Of a stretch of DNA of 64,000 bases, positions 9,616 to 18,649 are shown in pieces (position 1 is the stretch's first letter; each line of letters opens with the position of its first letter). Where the stretch lies: assembly GCF_038593265.1 (NCBI RefSeq), contig NZ_CP151979.1:2921001-2985000 (forward strand). Direction: 5' to 3'. The DNA is from Ureibacillus sp. FSL W7-1570 (GTDB lineage Bacteria > Bacillota > Bacilli > Bacillales_A > Planococcaceae). Position numbers and translations under genes: made by a program. The notes under the pieces were generated by a model. It was not told the DNA's origin, did no database searches, and saw nothing but the letters and a program-made list of their open reading frames with translations.

Positions 9616-10692
9616 ATGTTTGATAAACTGCAAGCAGTAGAAGATCGCTACGAACGTTTAAACGAATTGCTCAGCGATCCCGAGGTCGTAAACGATGCAA
9701 AAAAGCTCCGCCAATATTCAAAAGAACAGGCGGATATCCAGGAAACAGTGGAAGTCTATCGGGAATACAAAAAAACTAAAGAAGAGCTTGAAGATGCCAA
9801 ACAAATGCTGGAAGAAAAGCTCGATCCGGAAATGCATGAACTGGTCAAAGAAGAATTCAATACATTGAAAAATAAAATCCAAGAGCTGGAACAACGATTA
9901 AAAATCCTTCTTCTTCCGAAAGACCCGAACGATGACAAAAACGTCATCATGGAAATTCGCGGAGCTGCGGGAGGGGATGAAGCAAACATCTTCGCCGGAG
10001 ATCTTTTCCGCATGTACACGCGTTATGCCGAATCCCAAGGCTGGAAAGTGGAAGTGTTGGAAGCTTCCCCAAGCTCAAGCGGTGGATATAAAGAAATCAT
10101 CTTCATGATCAACGGAAATGGCGCCTATTCCAAATTCAAATTCGAAAACGGTGCCCACCGCGTGCAACGGGTGCCGCAAACGGAATCCCAAGGGCGCATC
10201 CACACATCCACTGCGACGGTGGCCGTTCTGCCGGAAGTGGAAGATGTGGAAATCGAGATCAATGAAAAAGATATCCGCGTTGATACATTCGCCGCATCCG
10301 GAGCAGGTGGGCAACACGTCAATACAACGATGTCGGCTGTCCGCATGACCCACATTCCAACAGGGATTGTCGTATCCATGCAGGATGAACGCTCCCAAAT
10401 CAAAAACCGCGAAAAAGCCATGAGAGTCCTTCGTGCCCGTGTGGCGGACTTCTACAACCGGGAAAAACAAAAAGAATTGGATGCAGCAAGAAAATCCGCC
10501 GTTGGTACAGGGGACCGTTCCGAGCGCATCCGCACTTACAACTATCCGCAAAACCGCGTCACTGACCATCGAATCGGCTTAACGATTCAAAAACTGGACC
10601 AAATCATGGAAGGGAAGCTTGATGAAATCATTGACGCGCTCATCATGGAAGATCAAGCTTCCAAATTGGCGAGATTAAATGAAGAAGCATAA
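9616..10692 (+). CDS. prfA: Peptide chain release factor 1
   Basis: RF1 recognises UAA and UAG in the ribosomal A site and triggers peptide release. The 358 residues contain the codon-recognition tripeptide region [19 protein letters not shown] (PxT type, marking RF1 and not RF2) and the catalytic GGQ in [11 protein letters not shown] near residue 231, the Gln of which is methylated by PrmC. GAGGTG stands seven bases before the ATG at 9616. An open frame continues upstream to 9529, but those residues are not part of the family. It overlaps prmC by 14 bases, so the two are translationally coupled. Confidence 0.96.
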   Translation: MFDKLQAVEDRYERLNELLSDPEVVNDAKKLRQYSKEQADIQETVEVYREYKKTKEELEDAKQMLEEKLDPEMHELVKEEFNTLKNKIQELEQRLKILLLPKDPNDDKNVIMEIRGAAGGDEANIFAGDLFRMYTRYAESQGWKVEVLEASPSSSGGYKEIIFMINGNGAYSKFKFENGAHRVQRVPQTESQGRIHTSTATVAVLPEVEDVEIEINEKDIRVDTFAASGAGGQHVNTTMSAVRMTHIPTGIVVSMQDERSQIKNREKAMRVLRARVADFYNREKQKELDAARKSAVGTGDRSERIRTYNYPQNRVTDHRIGLTIQKLDQIMEGKLDEIIDALIMEDQASKLARLNEEA

Positions 10693-11542
10693 TACTGTCT
10701 TTGAGGCCCTCCATTGGGCTTCTTCTTTTTTAACGGAACATGGCCGTGACGCCAATGCGGGAAGAATTTTGATGCAGCACCTTTACGGAACGGACTACAC
10801 AGGCATCACCATGCGCATTCATGAAGAAATGCCGGAGCAAAAATGGAATGAATTTCGGGAAATGGTGGAACAGCACGCAAAAGGAAAACCCGTTCAATAT
10901 ATCACCGGAACGGAAGAATTTTATGGAAGAACTTTTCATGTGGATGAATCCGTCCTCATTCCGCGGCCGGAAACGGAAGAATTGATCGTTGGCGCCATCA
11001 CTAGGATGAAAAAACTGTTCGGGGAAAACGTGGAGCTGAAACTTGCGGACATCGGCACAGGCAGCGGCATCATCGCGATTACGATGAAACTGGAATGGCC
11101 CCATGCCAAAGTCACGGCAACGGATATTTCGGAGGCGGCCCTTGAAACGGCCAAACGGAACGCGGCACATTTGCAGGCGGATATCGATTTCCGCCTCGGT
11201 GATTTGACGGAGCCGATCGCAGGAGAAAAATGGGATGTCATTTTATCCAATCCTCCATACATCGCCTATCATGAACGGGAAGAAATGTCGGATGTGGTGT
11301 TGGAACATGAACCCCATCTCGCCCTCTTTGCGGAAGAAGACGGGTTGCAATGTTACAGAAGATTGGCGGAATCTTTGCCCAATCTATTAAATCAACCGGC
11401 CTTGATTGGTGTTGAAATCGGATACCAGCAAGGGGAAGCGGTGGCAAAACTCTTCCAAGCAAGTTTTCCACAAGCCGAAATCGAAATTGTCAAAGATATT
11501 AACGGAAAAAATAGATTTGTTTTTTGTATAATCGAAGTATAA
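10679..11542 (+). CDS. prmC: Release factor glutamine methyltransferase
   Basis: PrmC uses S-adenosylmethionine to methylate the GGQ glutamine of release factors, matching its position right after prfA. The 287 residues show an N-terminal helical domain that contacts the release factor and a Rossmann methyltransferase domain with [15 protein letters not shown] (motif I) and the active-site NPPYIA near residue 191. [13 protein letters not shown] and [10 protein letters not shown] are family signatures. The ATG lies inside the end of prfA. Confidence 0.95.
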   Translation: MKKHNTVFEALHWASSFLTEHGRDANAGRILMQHLYGTDYTGITMRIHEEMPEQKWNEFREMVEQHAKGKPVQYITGTEEFYGRTFHVDESVLIPRPETEELIVGAITRMKKLFGENVELKLADIGTGSGIIAITMKLEWPHAKVTATDISEAALETAKRNAAHLQADIDFRLGDLTEPIAGEKWDVILSNPPYIAYHEREEMSDVVLEHEPHLALFAEEDGLQCYRRLAESLPNLLNQPALIGVEIGYQQGEAVAKLFQASFPQAEIEIVKDINGKNRFVFCIIEV

Positions 11543-11587
11543 AAATCTTCCTCCCTGTCCATGATGATGGCAGGGAGGGAAAATACA

Positions 11588-12184
11588 ATGTTAAATGATT
11601 ACGAGATTATCAGAAAAGATAATGACCGAATTCATCCGATCATCAGCATATTAAAATTGATTGCGTCAAGTCTTGCGGTCTATTGTTTTCTATTAATGGT
11701 TCCGGATTTGGTGGATCAATTCTATGAAGCTCGTGAAAATATGATAGATGATTCATTGAAAATCCGCGTGATTGCCAACAGCAACACAAAGGCGGATCAG
11801 GCGTTGAAAAATGAAATGGTCGCAAGCCTCGAGCCGATTTTCTCAGAAATCCAGTACAATGAAATGCATCAATTGGATAATGATGAAGCTTTCGCGAAGT
11901 TGGCCACTTATATTGGGCAACATTATTCAGAGGTGGATGTGAAAATCAACAGGGGCGAACATTTAATACCACCCAAATGGGATGGACATGCATTTTATCC
12001 ACAAGCCTATTATGATTCGCTGGTGCTGACGATTGGCGCAGGCCGTGGGGACAACTTCTGGTGCAGCATTTTCTCCAATTTGTGCGAACGTCCGAGCGAC
12101 CAGGAAAAAGAAGAGGCGGAAAAAGAAGAGGAAAAAGAGGTCCGGTTCCTTGTTTGGGAATGGCTGAAGAAATGGTTTGCATAA
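11588..12184 (+). CDS. spoIIR: Stage II sporulation protein R
   Basis: SpoIIR is made in the forespore under sigma-F and signals across the septum to activate processing of pro-sigma-E. The 198 residues start with a membrane segment (ILKLIASSLAVYCFLLMV), then the family block IRVIANSNTKADQALKN, and near the end LTIGAGRGDNFWCSIFSNLC, matching LTIGEGKGANWWCVLFPPLC in other SpoIIR proteins. The acidic tail ends in a charged helix. ATG 11588 is chosen because GGGAGGG precedes it. That Shine-Dalgarno overlaps the 3' arm of a hairpin (TCCCTGTCCAT/ATGGCAGGGA), which could limit translation. Synteny between prmC and ywlC agrees with Bacillus. Confidence 0.93.
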   Translation: MLNDYEIIRKDNDRIHPIISILKLIASSLAVYCFLLMVPDLVDQFYEARENMIDDSLKIRVIANSNTKADQALKNEMVASLEPIFSEIQYNEMHQLDNDEAFAKLATYIGQHYSEVDVKINRGEHLIPPKWDGHAFYPQAYYDSLVLTIGAGRGDNFWCSIFSNLCERPSDQEKEEAEKEEEKEVRFLVWEWLKKWFA

Positions 12185-12222
12185 AAGCATTGACGAGGCG
12201 AAATATGATCACCGCTGGAAGG

Positions 12223-12407
12223 TTATTCACAGCAATGGGTACCCATTCGAGAAATTTCGACAAGTTTTCCACTATTTTCAGAAAAGTTATACACATTTTA
12301 CACAAAATTATCCACAAAATGTGGATAAAATTTCAGAAATTCAGTTTTTTCAGGAGATGACATACATGGAAACAGTCCAACTTATTGTGGATAAAGAAGT
12401 GGATAAA
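12223..12407. promoter_or_regulatory. DnaA-box cluster before and into ywlC
   Basis: Several matches to the 9-base DnaA box (TTATCCACA or its complement TGTGGATAA) lie close together: TTATTCACA 12223-12231, TTATACACA 12287-12295, TTATCCACA 12308-12316, TGTGGATAA 12320-12328, TGTGGATAA 12386-12394, and a one-mismatch copy at 12399-12407. Three are perfect. TTATCCACA and TGTGGATAA at 12308-12328 form an inverted pair separated by three bases. From memory, B. subtilis has a DnaA-box cluster at ywlC among its known DnaA-binding loci, so this would be a conserved DnaA titration or regulation site. Confidence 0.75.
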
Positions 12408-13409
12408 GAAAATATTTATTCACAAGCTGTGGATTTATTGAATCAGGGGGAAGTGGTTGCCTTTCCGACTGAAACGGTATATGGTCTTGGGGCGGTGGCA
12501 ACCAATGAAGAGGCTGTGAAGAAAATTTTTGAAGCGAAAGGACGTCCTTCCGATAATCCCCTTATTGTACATATTGGAACGATTGAAGAAGTTTCGGCGT
12601 ATGTGGAAGAAATTCCGGAAAAGGCGAAGAAATTGATGGAACGCTTTTGGCCAGGCCCGTTGACGCTCATACTGAAAGCGAAACCGGGCGTGCTTGCAAA
12701 GAACGTGACAGCGGGTTTATCCACGGTCGGGATTCGCATGCCCGATCATGAAGTGGCCCTCGGACTCCTCAGAACTTTGAAAAAACCACTGGCGGCTCCC
12801 AGTGCCAACCGCAGCGGAAAGCCAAGTCCGACAAAGGCTGAGCACGTATATGAAGACTTGCAGGGCCGTATTCCTTTAATTTTGGATGGCGGTACGACGG
12901 GGATTGGCATTGAATCCACCGTATTGGATGTGACGGTGAATCCCCCGGTGATTTTGCGTCCGGGCGGTGTCACAAAGGAAATGCTGGAAGCGGAAATCGG
13001 GGAAGTGATAGAACCGACTCCGAAAGAGCAGCAACTGGAATCCGCACCGAAAGCCCCTGGGATGAAATATACCCATTATGCACCGGAAGCGCCTGTCTAT
13101 TTGATAGAAAACGACTGCAAAAAAATTGAACAAGCCATTGAGGAGCTGAAGAAAAAAGGGCATAAAGTGGCCCTTCTCGCGCCGTCCCATTGTGCGAAAA
13201 CTTCCGCGGATTATTTTTTCCCTTTTGGCGAGGAGGAAGATCAACAGCAAATGGCTGCCAAACTTTATGATTCACTCCGCGCATGCGATAAAACCGATGC
13301 GACCATCATTTTGGCGACCACCACTTCAACAGAAGGCGTCGGCGCAGCCATCATGAACCGGCTGTACAAAGCGGCAGGGGGGAAATATATGGAGGTGCCG
13401 GGCACATAA
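12366..13409 (+). CDS. tsaC: L-threonylcarbamoyladenylate synthase (YwlC/Sua5 type)
   Basis: The enzyme makes threonylcarbamoyl-AMP from Thr, bicarbonate and ATP for the t6A37 modification of ANN-decoding tRNAs. At 347 residues it is the long Sua5/YwlC form: an N-terminal YrdC domain (GEVVAFPTETVYGLGA, KGRPSDNPLIVHI, GPLTLILKA, PSANRSGKPSPT) followed by a Sua5 domain (about 205-347, with PGMKYTHYAPEAPVYLI). ATG 12366 has CAGGAG nine bases upstream; ATG 12357 is too close to it. Two DnaA boxes fall inside the first 45 bases of the gene. The last codons overlap a palindrome at 13395. Confidence 0.95.
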   Translation: METVQLIVDKEVDKENIYSQAVDLLNQGEVVAFPTETVYGLGAVATNEEAVKKIFEAKGRPSDNPLIVHIGTIEEVSAYVEEIPEKAKKLMERFWPGPLTLILKAKPGVLAKNVTAGLSTVGIRMPDHEVALGLLRTLKKPLAAPSANRSGKPSPTKAEHVYEDLQGRIPLILDGGTTGIGIESTVLDVTVNPPVILRPGGVTKEMLEAEIGEVIEPTPKEQQLESAPKAPGMKYTHYAPEAPVYLIENDCKKIEQAIEELKKKGHKVALLAPSHCAKTSADYFFPFGEEEDQQQMAAKLYDSLRACDKTDATIILATTTSTEGVGAAIMNRLYKAAGGKYMEVPGT

Positions 13410-13421
13410 TAAGTGTTCGGC
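13395..13421 (+). terminator. Hairpin at the end of tsaC
   Basis: GTGCCGGGCAC at 13395-13405 pairs (three G-U) with GTGTTCGGCAT at 13411-13421. The 5' arm covers the last codons of tsaC. No T run follows, so it may be a weak terminator or a member of the TGCC palindrome family seen elsewhere in this window. Confidence 0.45.
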
Positions 13422-13520
13422 ATTTAAAATGATGGTTGCTTATCCCCCTCCATAATATTCCTGTGCCGAAAATCATATGATAGAGTGCCTGACAGTTTCA
13501 TAAAGAAAAGAGGAAATGAC

Positions 13521-14018
13521 TTGAAGGAAATTTTTTCTGGACTTATCGTCTCATTGGATGTGGTCGCACTCTATTTATTGATTTCGGATGTAAAAAGCCG
13601 CTTTTTGCTCTCCATGTGGACAGCCATCCTTCATATGCTTTTTCCAATCATCGGTTTCACATTAGGCAATTGGATGCTTCAAATTTTAATGCAATGGTCG
13701 AATATTGTATCGAGCGCTCTTTTATTTTTTATCGGGCTGCAAATTATTTTATCATCAAAGAATGCCCATTTCTCCATCCCCATTGGATTATTGGCGATTA
13801 CAGCCAGTTTAGACACCTTTTCAGTGAGTATTTCTTTTGGTATGCTTAACTTACAAAAATATTATTTTATAGCAAGTGCAGGAATATGGACTTTTATCCT
13901 ATCATATATCGCTTTATATGCAGCAAAAGCCGGCATTTCAATAAAAAGTACACCATTTAAATGGATTGCGGGCATATCTTTAATTACAATAAGTGTATAT
14001 ACATTATGGGAACAGTAA
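13521..14018 (+). CDS. mntP: MntP-like manganese efflux protein (YwlD)
   Basis: This is an integral membrane protein of about six helices and 165 residues in the place of ywlD (mntP), between ywlC and ywlE. The second half keeps the MntP motif TASLDTFSVSISFGM, close to the metal-binding D-A-F-S-V-G pattern. In the first half the matching motif has drifted to VSLDVVALYLL, which keeps only the Asp. TTG 13521 is proposed as start because AGAGG lies eight bases upstream; GTG 13485 would add a charged stretch without a good ribosome-binding site. Manganese export is the family role; the drifted first motif makes the substrate less sure. Confidence 0.75.
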   Translation: MKEIFSGLIVSLDVVALYLLISDVKSRFLLSMWTAILHMLFPIIGFTLGNWMLQILMQWSNIVSSALLFFIGLQIILSSKNAHFSIPIGLLAITASLDTFSVSISFGMLNLQKYYFIASAGIWTFILSYIALYAAKAGISIKSTPFKWIAGISLITISVYTLWEQ

Positions 14019-14040
14019 TAAGAAAGAGTGAGAGGGTACC

Positions 14041-14505
14041 ATGAACATTTATTTTGTTTGCACAGGAAACACATGCAGAAGTCCAATGGCTGAAGCGATT
14101 TTGAAACACAAAAATATAGAAGGCATCAATGTTAAGTCAGCAGGAATTTTTGCGTTGGAAGGGGGAAAAATGTCGGAACATTCAAAAACCGTTTTGGAGC
14201 AGGAAAATATCGATTTCCAGCATACCACAAGACAAGTCAATGAAGAGGATATCGAATGGGCGGATCTGATTTTGACCATGACCACAGCCCATCGCGATAT
14301 GATTATGCAATTTTATGAAAAAGCAAAAGGAAAAACGTATACGCTTAAAGAATATGTTACACCGTATAGTTCTTTAGATGTATCTGACCCCTATGGCGGC
14401 GATTTGAACACATATAAAAACACATATGAAGAATTGAACAGACTGATTGATGAATTAGTCAAGAAAATCACTGGAGGTGATCAACAGGATGAAGAAAATG
14501 TTTAG
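14041..14505 (+). CDS. ywlE: Protein-arginine phosphatase YwlE
   Basis: YwlE removes phosphate from arginines that McsB has phosphorylated, counteracting ClpCP tagging and affecting stress and spore germination. The 154 residues form a low-molecular-weight phosphatase fold with the P-loop CTGNTCRSP (Cys7, Thr11, Arg13) and the general acid Asp116 in SDPYGGD. Thr11, where tyrosine phosphatases have Ile, is the residue that gives arginine specificity, so the call is better than a generic tyrosine phosphatase. The end overlaps the start of the next gene by 17 bases. Confidence 0.93.
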   Translation: MNIYFVCTGNTCRSPMAEAILKHKNIEGINVKSAGIFALEGGKMSEHSKTVLEQENIDFQHTTRQVNEEDIEWADLILTMTTAHRDMIMQFYEKAKGKTYTLKEYVTPYSSLDVSDPYGGDLNTYKNTYEELNRLIDELVKKITGGDQQDEENV

Positions 14506-15778
14506 TATCCGCAAGAAGCTTGTGCTGTTTGTCGGCATTTTGGCGGTCATTACATATTCCACAAGCTTCGTTTTTATTCGCTTTTTGCATCCTTATTTTT
14601 TCTCTCAATTCATTCCGAATGAATTGCTCTTTGAAATTATTACATACTTATTGGGGATCACATGGTCATGCATACTGGCGGGAATCTTCAGCGTTGTGTT
14701 GACGAAACCGTTGGAAAACCTGGAGAAAACCGCAACAAGGGTGGCGGAAGGAAAGATTGGGCAAGATGTGGAAATGCCAAAAACCCATGACGAAATCCGT
14801 TCGGTGGCGGAAGCTTTCCAATTGATGCTCCAAAACTTGCGCCAAATGGTGGAAAGTATTGATATCAACTTCCAAAAAACGAATGAAACAATCATTGAAT
14901 TGTCCGAGCAGACTTCAAGAGCCACAAGAAAAGCGGAGATCATTGCCGATACGGTTGGGCAAATTTCATCGGGGGCGGAAGCATCTGCCATTGCGGTGAC
15001 AGAAACTGTTGAAGCGATTGAAGATGTGCGCCAACTGGCTACGGAAGTCAATGCGAAGGCTTTGAATTCAAAAGAAGAATCATTGCAAATGCTGGAAAAC
15101 TTGAAAGTGACCTCCAGCGCGTTCAACAATTTGATTGAGAGCATTCAAAAAATTACATACGGAAACGAACAAGCCCTTGAAAGCATTCATCAGTTGGAGA
15201 AAAATGCCGAGCAAATCGGAAATATCATCAGTCTGGTCGGGGATATTGCCGCGCAGACCAACTTGCTCGCATTGAATGCCTCCATTGAAGCCGCAAGAGC
15301 AGGGGAACATGGAAAAGGCTTTGCGGTGGTGGCTGAAGAAGTGCGCAATCTGGCGGATGAAAGCGCGAAGGCGGTGCAAGGAATCACCGACTTGATCAAA
15401 ACGATGCAAGAAAATGTGGTTATCGTTGTAAATCAAATGAACGAACAAGTGACTTTTGCGAAAAGTGAATCCGCCAAAATTTCGGAAGCGACAGTGATTG
15501 TCGAGCAAATGGCAAGCAAAGTCCGCGGCATGGCAGATACAGTGATTCAAATTTCCCGGTTGATTGAAAAGCAGATGGTGAATATCGAAACGACTGCCCA
15601 TCAGTCCCAGGAAGTTGCGGCGATTGCGGAAGAAACATCGGCTGGCGCAACGGAAGTGAAAGGTTCAACGGATGAACAAGCGGCAAGCTTGGAACAAGTG
15701 GAAAAACTCTCAGAAGAATTGAAACGACAATCCGAGCAATTATACAAATTCATTCAACAATTCGATCGTTCAAACTAA
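14489..15778 (+). CDS. Methyl-accepting chemotaxis protein with almost no extracellular domain
   Basis: Chemoreceptors signal to CheA. This one has 429 residues: a first membrane helix at about 11-32, a loop of only about 20 residues, a second helix at about 45-70, a HAMP domain ([21 protein letters not shown]), then a long coiled coil with the signalling tip [21 protein letters not shown] near residue 285. There is no Cache or other sensor domain, so it must sense through the membrane, HAMP or a partner. GGAGGTG seven bases before ATG 14489 sits inside the end of ywlE, implying coupled expression with the arginine phosphatase. Confidence 0.88.
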   Translation: MKKMFSIRKKLVLFVGILAVITYSTSFVFIRFLHPYFFSQFIPNELLFEIITYLLGITWSCILAGIFSVVLTKPLENLEKTATRVAEGKIGQDVEMPKTHDEIRSVAEAFQLMLQNLRQMVESIDINFQKTNETIIELSEQTSRATRKAEIIADTVGQISSGAEASAIAVTETVEAIEDVRQLATEVNAKALNSKEESLQMLENLKVTSSAFNNLIESIQKITYGNEQALESIHQLEKNAEQIGNIISLVGDIAAQTNLLALNASIEAARAGEHGKGFAVVAEEVRNLADESAKAVQGITDLIKTMQENVVIVVNQMNEQVTFAKSESAKISEATVIVEQMASKVRGMADTVIQISRLIEKQMVNIETTAHQSQEVAAIAEETSAGATEVKGSTDEQAASLEQVEKLSEELKRQSEQLYKFIQQFDRSN

Positions 15779-15827
15779 TACATACTAATACTTATCAAAG
15801 GGTTCCTGTTTTTAAGGGGGATGAAGG

Positions 15828-16172
15828 ATGAGAAAGTTCAAAGGGGTCATTACATCCGTATTCACTGTCGGGCTCATCATGGGGCTTGGTGCATGCAGCG
15901 GTGATACCGACGAAGCGGCAGTAAAGAAAGAAACCCAGGAAGAAAAGGTGAATGAAGCTTTGGCGGCGGAAGGGGAGAAAGTCGTCAAATCCAGCTGCAC
16001 AGGCTGTCATGGTATCGATTTAACAGGAGATCTTGGACCAAATTTACATAATCTCTCACTATCCAAAGAAGAAATCATCGAACTATTGATCAAAGGCCGG
16101 AAAACCATGCCGCCTGGAACTGCAAACGGCATGGAAGAAGAAGTGGCCGAGTATTTATTGACATTAAAATGA
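15828..16172 (+). CDS. Cytochrome c551-type lipoprotein
   Basis: This is a small membrane-anchored c-type cytochrome of 114 residues, similar in design to Bacillus CccB. A signal sequence ends in the lipobox LGAC, an acidic linker rich in Glu and Ala follows, and then a heme-binding CTGCH at about 57-61 and a methionine ligand candidate in RKTMPPG. It would carry electrons on the outer face of the membrane, for example to a cytochrome oxidase. AAGGGGGATG supplies the ribosome-binding site. A strong terminator follows at once, so it is probably a single-gene or terminal unit. Confidence 0.9.
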   Translation: MRKFKGVITSVFTVGLIMGLGACSGDTDEAAVKKETQEEKVNEALAAEGEKVVKSSCTGCHGIDLTGDLGPNLHNLSLSKEEIIELLIKGRKTMPPGTANGMEEEVAEYLLTLK

Positions 16173-16188
16173 AGATACATACATTCCT

Positions 16189-16221
16189 CTCGAACGGCAT
16201 CTTTCGCCGTTCGAGTTTTTT
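16189..16221 (+). terminator. Terminator of the cytochrome c gene
   Basis: CTCGAACGGC at 16189-16198 pairs perfectly with GCCGTTCGAG at 16206-16215; a T run follows. Confidence 0.92.
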
Positions 16222-16253
16222 ATGGGAGTGGGGGGATTGCAGGATTTGAGGGT

Positions 16254-16415
16254 TTGGTGATTATTTTTTTCGTATGGGCGATGATCCCTTCTACGGCAGG
16301 CATAATTTTTTCGATTGGCTATTATTTTGGTGATTGTGGCGAATATGTTTGATAGGTTGGCGATGATTCTTTCCGGAGAGGCGATGATTCCGGCGATTTG
16401 GGCGATGATCGGCCA
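16254..16415 (-). repeat. Divergent 21-base tandem array 3, core ATCATCGCCAA (minus strand)
   Basis: About eight units, most of them exactly 21 bases, lie between the terminator of the cytochrome gene and that of the convergent lipoprotein operon. On the plus strand the units begin GCGATGATT; on the minus strand the best-kept core is ATCATCGCCAA. That core matches ATCCGCACCAA of arrays 2, 5 and 7 at eight of eleven positions, so a common origin is possible. Units become poorer toward 16254. A 109-codon minus-strand frame here is only the repeat read through. Confidence 0.75.
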
Positions 16416-16491
16416 AGAAGCGCCCTTTATTCTCCCGTGCGCTTTTATCCAAAAAATAGGCTCACCCTCACGAGGCTGAAGAAATTGCGCC

Positions 16492-16534
16492 AAAAAAAAT
16501 CGCAGTACAAACCAAATGCCTGGTCTGTACTGCG
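16492..16534 (-). terminator. Terminator of the lipoprotein operon (minus strand)
   Basis: CGCAGTACA at 16501-16509 pairs with TGTACTGCG at 16526-16534, extended by ACCA/TGGT. On the minus strand it is followed by eight T (the A run at 16492-16499). Confidence 0.88.
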
Positions 16535-16595
16535 ATGGGTTGGGATAGTTGAGCAGCGGGTCGTTTTTGGAATCCCTGGTGCAATCGCCCTTGTA

Positions 16596-18092
16596 TTATT
16601 CAGTAATTTTAAACATTGCACGGATGGCAGGAATGCCTGTGCCAGGGTGATCATCCCGGTACGTCAACATCGGCCTTAAATAATAGTTCGGTTGAATCTG
16701 CTGACCTTTATAGATGGAAGGGTAGATATCGATGAATTGGTAGCCCGGTTCGCCCGTTGCCACCAGCTTCAATGTGACCGTCCCTTGGGTGTTGAAACCG
16801 CAAATATATCCAACGTAACTGTTGTTGTATAAAACGGCCAAGGCATTATCGAATTCCGTCCAACCGGAACCTTTGATTGTGATCACGAATTCCGTGCCAA
16901 CCGGTCCTGATGATGGGGAGATGGACGCAATCGATGGCAAAATTCTTAAATACGTTTGACCGTACACTTCATCGCCCACTTTGACATCGATCAAGTGAGG
17001 CAGCCCGCCCAAATCATCCGGTACCGCAAACTCATATTTCAAGTTTCCTTTATCATCCGTTTTTGCTTCGCCCAAATCGAATATTTCCGGGCCATATCCT
17101 TCCGCTGTGACGCGCGTTCCGACCATCGTATGCCAGTCAAATGCCACTTTCTCGTTTTTCGGAAGTCCTGAAGCTGTCAAAACGACCTTTTCACCGACAG
17201 TGCCTTCAGACCGATCGAGTGTGACTGTTACACCCTCTTTGTTTTTCGGTTCTGACATCTTGATGCCGCCTTCCGCCGCTTTTGGCGCCTCTTCCACATA
17301 AGATTCGGTTGTGACCGGCTCATCGGAAGTAATTTCGAATGTGAAATAATGGGTGCTGATATAGTTGATGGCGGAACTGCTCCGGCTTAAATATGGAAAT
17401 CCGCTGGCGCCGCTTTCCACCGTGATGCTGTGAAGGCCTTTCTTTCCGGCTGCCCGGAATACGGCTTCCGCTTTGCCGTTTGTTGTGACCGCTGTAATCA
17501 TGCCGGTATATTTATTATCCCAGTTCACGTGCCACAAACTGCCGAACATTTTCCAGCTCAAGCCTTCACCCTTGATGGTGACTTCCGTTCCGGGAGGGCC
17601 GGATGCCGGACTCATGGTGAATACGGTTTCGACGAAGAAGTTGGCTTTTGCGACCACTTCATCGTCCTGATAGATCAGGATATCGTGGTCATCTCCGAAA
17701 CCATCCGGAATGGAAAAGGTTCCTTCCCATTTTCCATCCGCATCCGCCTTGCCTTCCGCAACCACTTTTTCCACCGGTTCATAAGCCGATCCGATGAAAG
17801 AGTAGTTATCTTCAATTTGGAAAGTGCCAACCATGTCGACCCAAACGGCTTTTAACGGTTTATCCGGTTTTAAGGAGTCGACGGTGAGAGTCACTTCATC
17901 GCCAATGCGTCCGCTGCTTTTGCTCAGCGAAATATTTCCGATGAGATTCATTTCTTTTGCTTCTTCTGAATTTTCTGCGGCATTTGCCTTGTTGTCATCC
18001 GATTTTTCGGATTCTTGTCCGGCTTCTGTGCATCCTGCCATGATGATTGCGACAAAAAGTAGGAAGGTCATGAGTCGAAGGCGATTCATCAT
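16596..18092 (-). CDS. Lipoprotein with two IPT/TIG-like domains, function unknown
   Basis: This is a secreted, lipid-anchored protein of 498 residues. The signal peptide ends in the lipobox MAGC, and an acidic, low-complexity linker follows. The rest is beta-rich with internal duplication: residues about 50-165 and 285-390 each carry a TLTVDSLKPD or VLTASGLPKN pattern, and each is followed by an IPT-like segment (SPASGPPGTEVTIKGEGLSW and SPSSGPVGTEFVITIKGSGW). Such Ig-like folds are typical of adhesion or cell-wall proteins. It overlaps the upstream gene by four bases (ATGA), so the pair is translationally coupled. I do not recognise a specific function. Confidence 0.8.
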   Translation of the reverse strand: MMNRLRLMTFLLFVAIIMAGCTEAGQESEKSDDNKANAAENSEEAKEMNLIGNISLSKSSGRIGDEVTLTVDSLKPDKPLKAVWVDMVGTFQIEDNYSFIGSAYEPVEKVVAEGKADADGKWEGTFSIPDGFGDDHDILIYQDDEVVAKANFFVETVFTMSPASGPPGTEVTIKGEGLSWKMFGSLWHVNWDNKYTGMITAVTTNGKAEAVFRAAGKKGLHSITVESGASGFPYLSRSSSAINYISTHYFTFEITSDEPVTTESYVEEAPKAAEGGIKMSEPKNKEGVTVTLDRSEGTVGEKVVLTASGLPKNEKVAFDWHTMVGTRVTAEGYGPEIFDLGEAKTDDKGNLKYEFAVPDDLGGLPHLIDVKVGDEVYGQTYLRILPSIASISPSSGPVGTEFVITIKGSGWTEFDNALAVLYNNSYVGYICGFNTQGTVTLKLVATGEPGYQFIDIYPSIYKGQQIQPNYYLRPMLTYRDDHPGTGIPAIRAMFKITE

Positions 18093-18649
18093 GAAGCAGT
18101 TTCCTCGCCTTCAGAAGATGCCGACTCTTCCGCCGCCTTTTCTTGTGCGGCTTGCGTTAATTTCGCTTCTTCGCCTTTTTCAAGAATTGTCAACTTCGAT
18201 AAAGAAACATCAAATGGTTGGTAAGTATACTCTTTGCCATCCACTTCCGCCACAATCTGATAATCCAATGTTCCGGTAGGGAAATCGTCCGGAATTGTCC
18301 AGCTCACGGTATAAAGCAACGTTCCTTCTTCCCCGTGCGGCCCAAGCTTCATTTCATACTCGTCCCCAGTGGCCAAAACCACTTTCACCTTTGCATCTTC
18401 AACGGTTTTATTGGTCGCTTGATCCAACACATTGGCGCGGAACACGATTGTGTGGCCCCGTTCAAATCGGCTGTCCACTACACATACGGCATCCGCTTGC
18501 AGGTGGGAATTGATGGTGTCACCTAAAACGACAATTGGCGGTTCCGATGTTTCAGTTTTTTCCGGCTCTTTTGAAGAATCGTCTTCGCTACACCCCGTTA
18601 CAAGCAGTGCCGCAAACAACACCCCTGCCAAAAAATTTCTTTTCTTCAT
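18089..18649 (-). CDS. Lipoprotein, partner of the IPT lipoprotein, function unknown
   Basis: This is a 186-residue exported lipoprotein: basic start MKKRNFLAG, hydrophobic core, lipobox VTGC, then an acidic linker. The mature part holds one beta-rich domain (VFRANVLDQATNKTVEDAKV, SWTIPDDFPTGTLDYQIVAEV) that resembles the extracytoplasmic Ig-like domains found in YtkA or FixH-type proteins; this is a weak likeness by eye. AGGAGG lies ten bases before ATG 18649, which is why I do not use the further upstream ATG at 18673. It ends in an Ala/Glu-rich tail and overlaps the following gene by four bases. Confidence 0.8.
   Translation of the reverse strand: MKKRNFLAGVLFAALLVTGCSEDDSSKEPEKTETSEPPIVVLGDTINSHLQADAVCVVDSRFERGHTIVFRANVLDQATNKTVEDAKVKVVLATGDEYEMKLGPHGEEGTLLYTVSWTIPDDFPTGTLDYQIVAEVDGKEYTYQPFDVSLSKLTILEKGEEAKLTQAAQEKAAEESASSEGEETAS

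Noticed and set aside
12223-12407. A chromosomal replication origin
   Set aside because: The boxes are real, but there is no dnaA-dnaN pair or AT-rich unwinding region; a DnaA-binding cluster is the better reading.
16164-16493. A 109-codon minus-strand frame
   Set aside because: It reads through array 3 and has no start signal.
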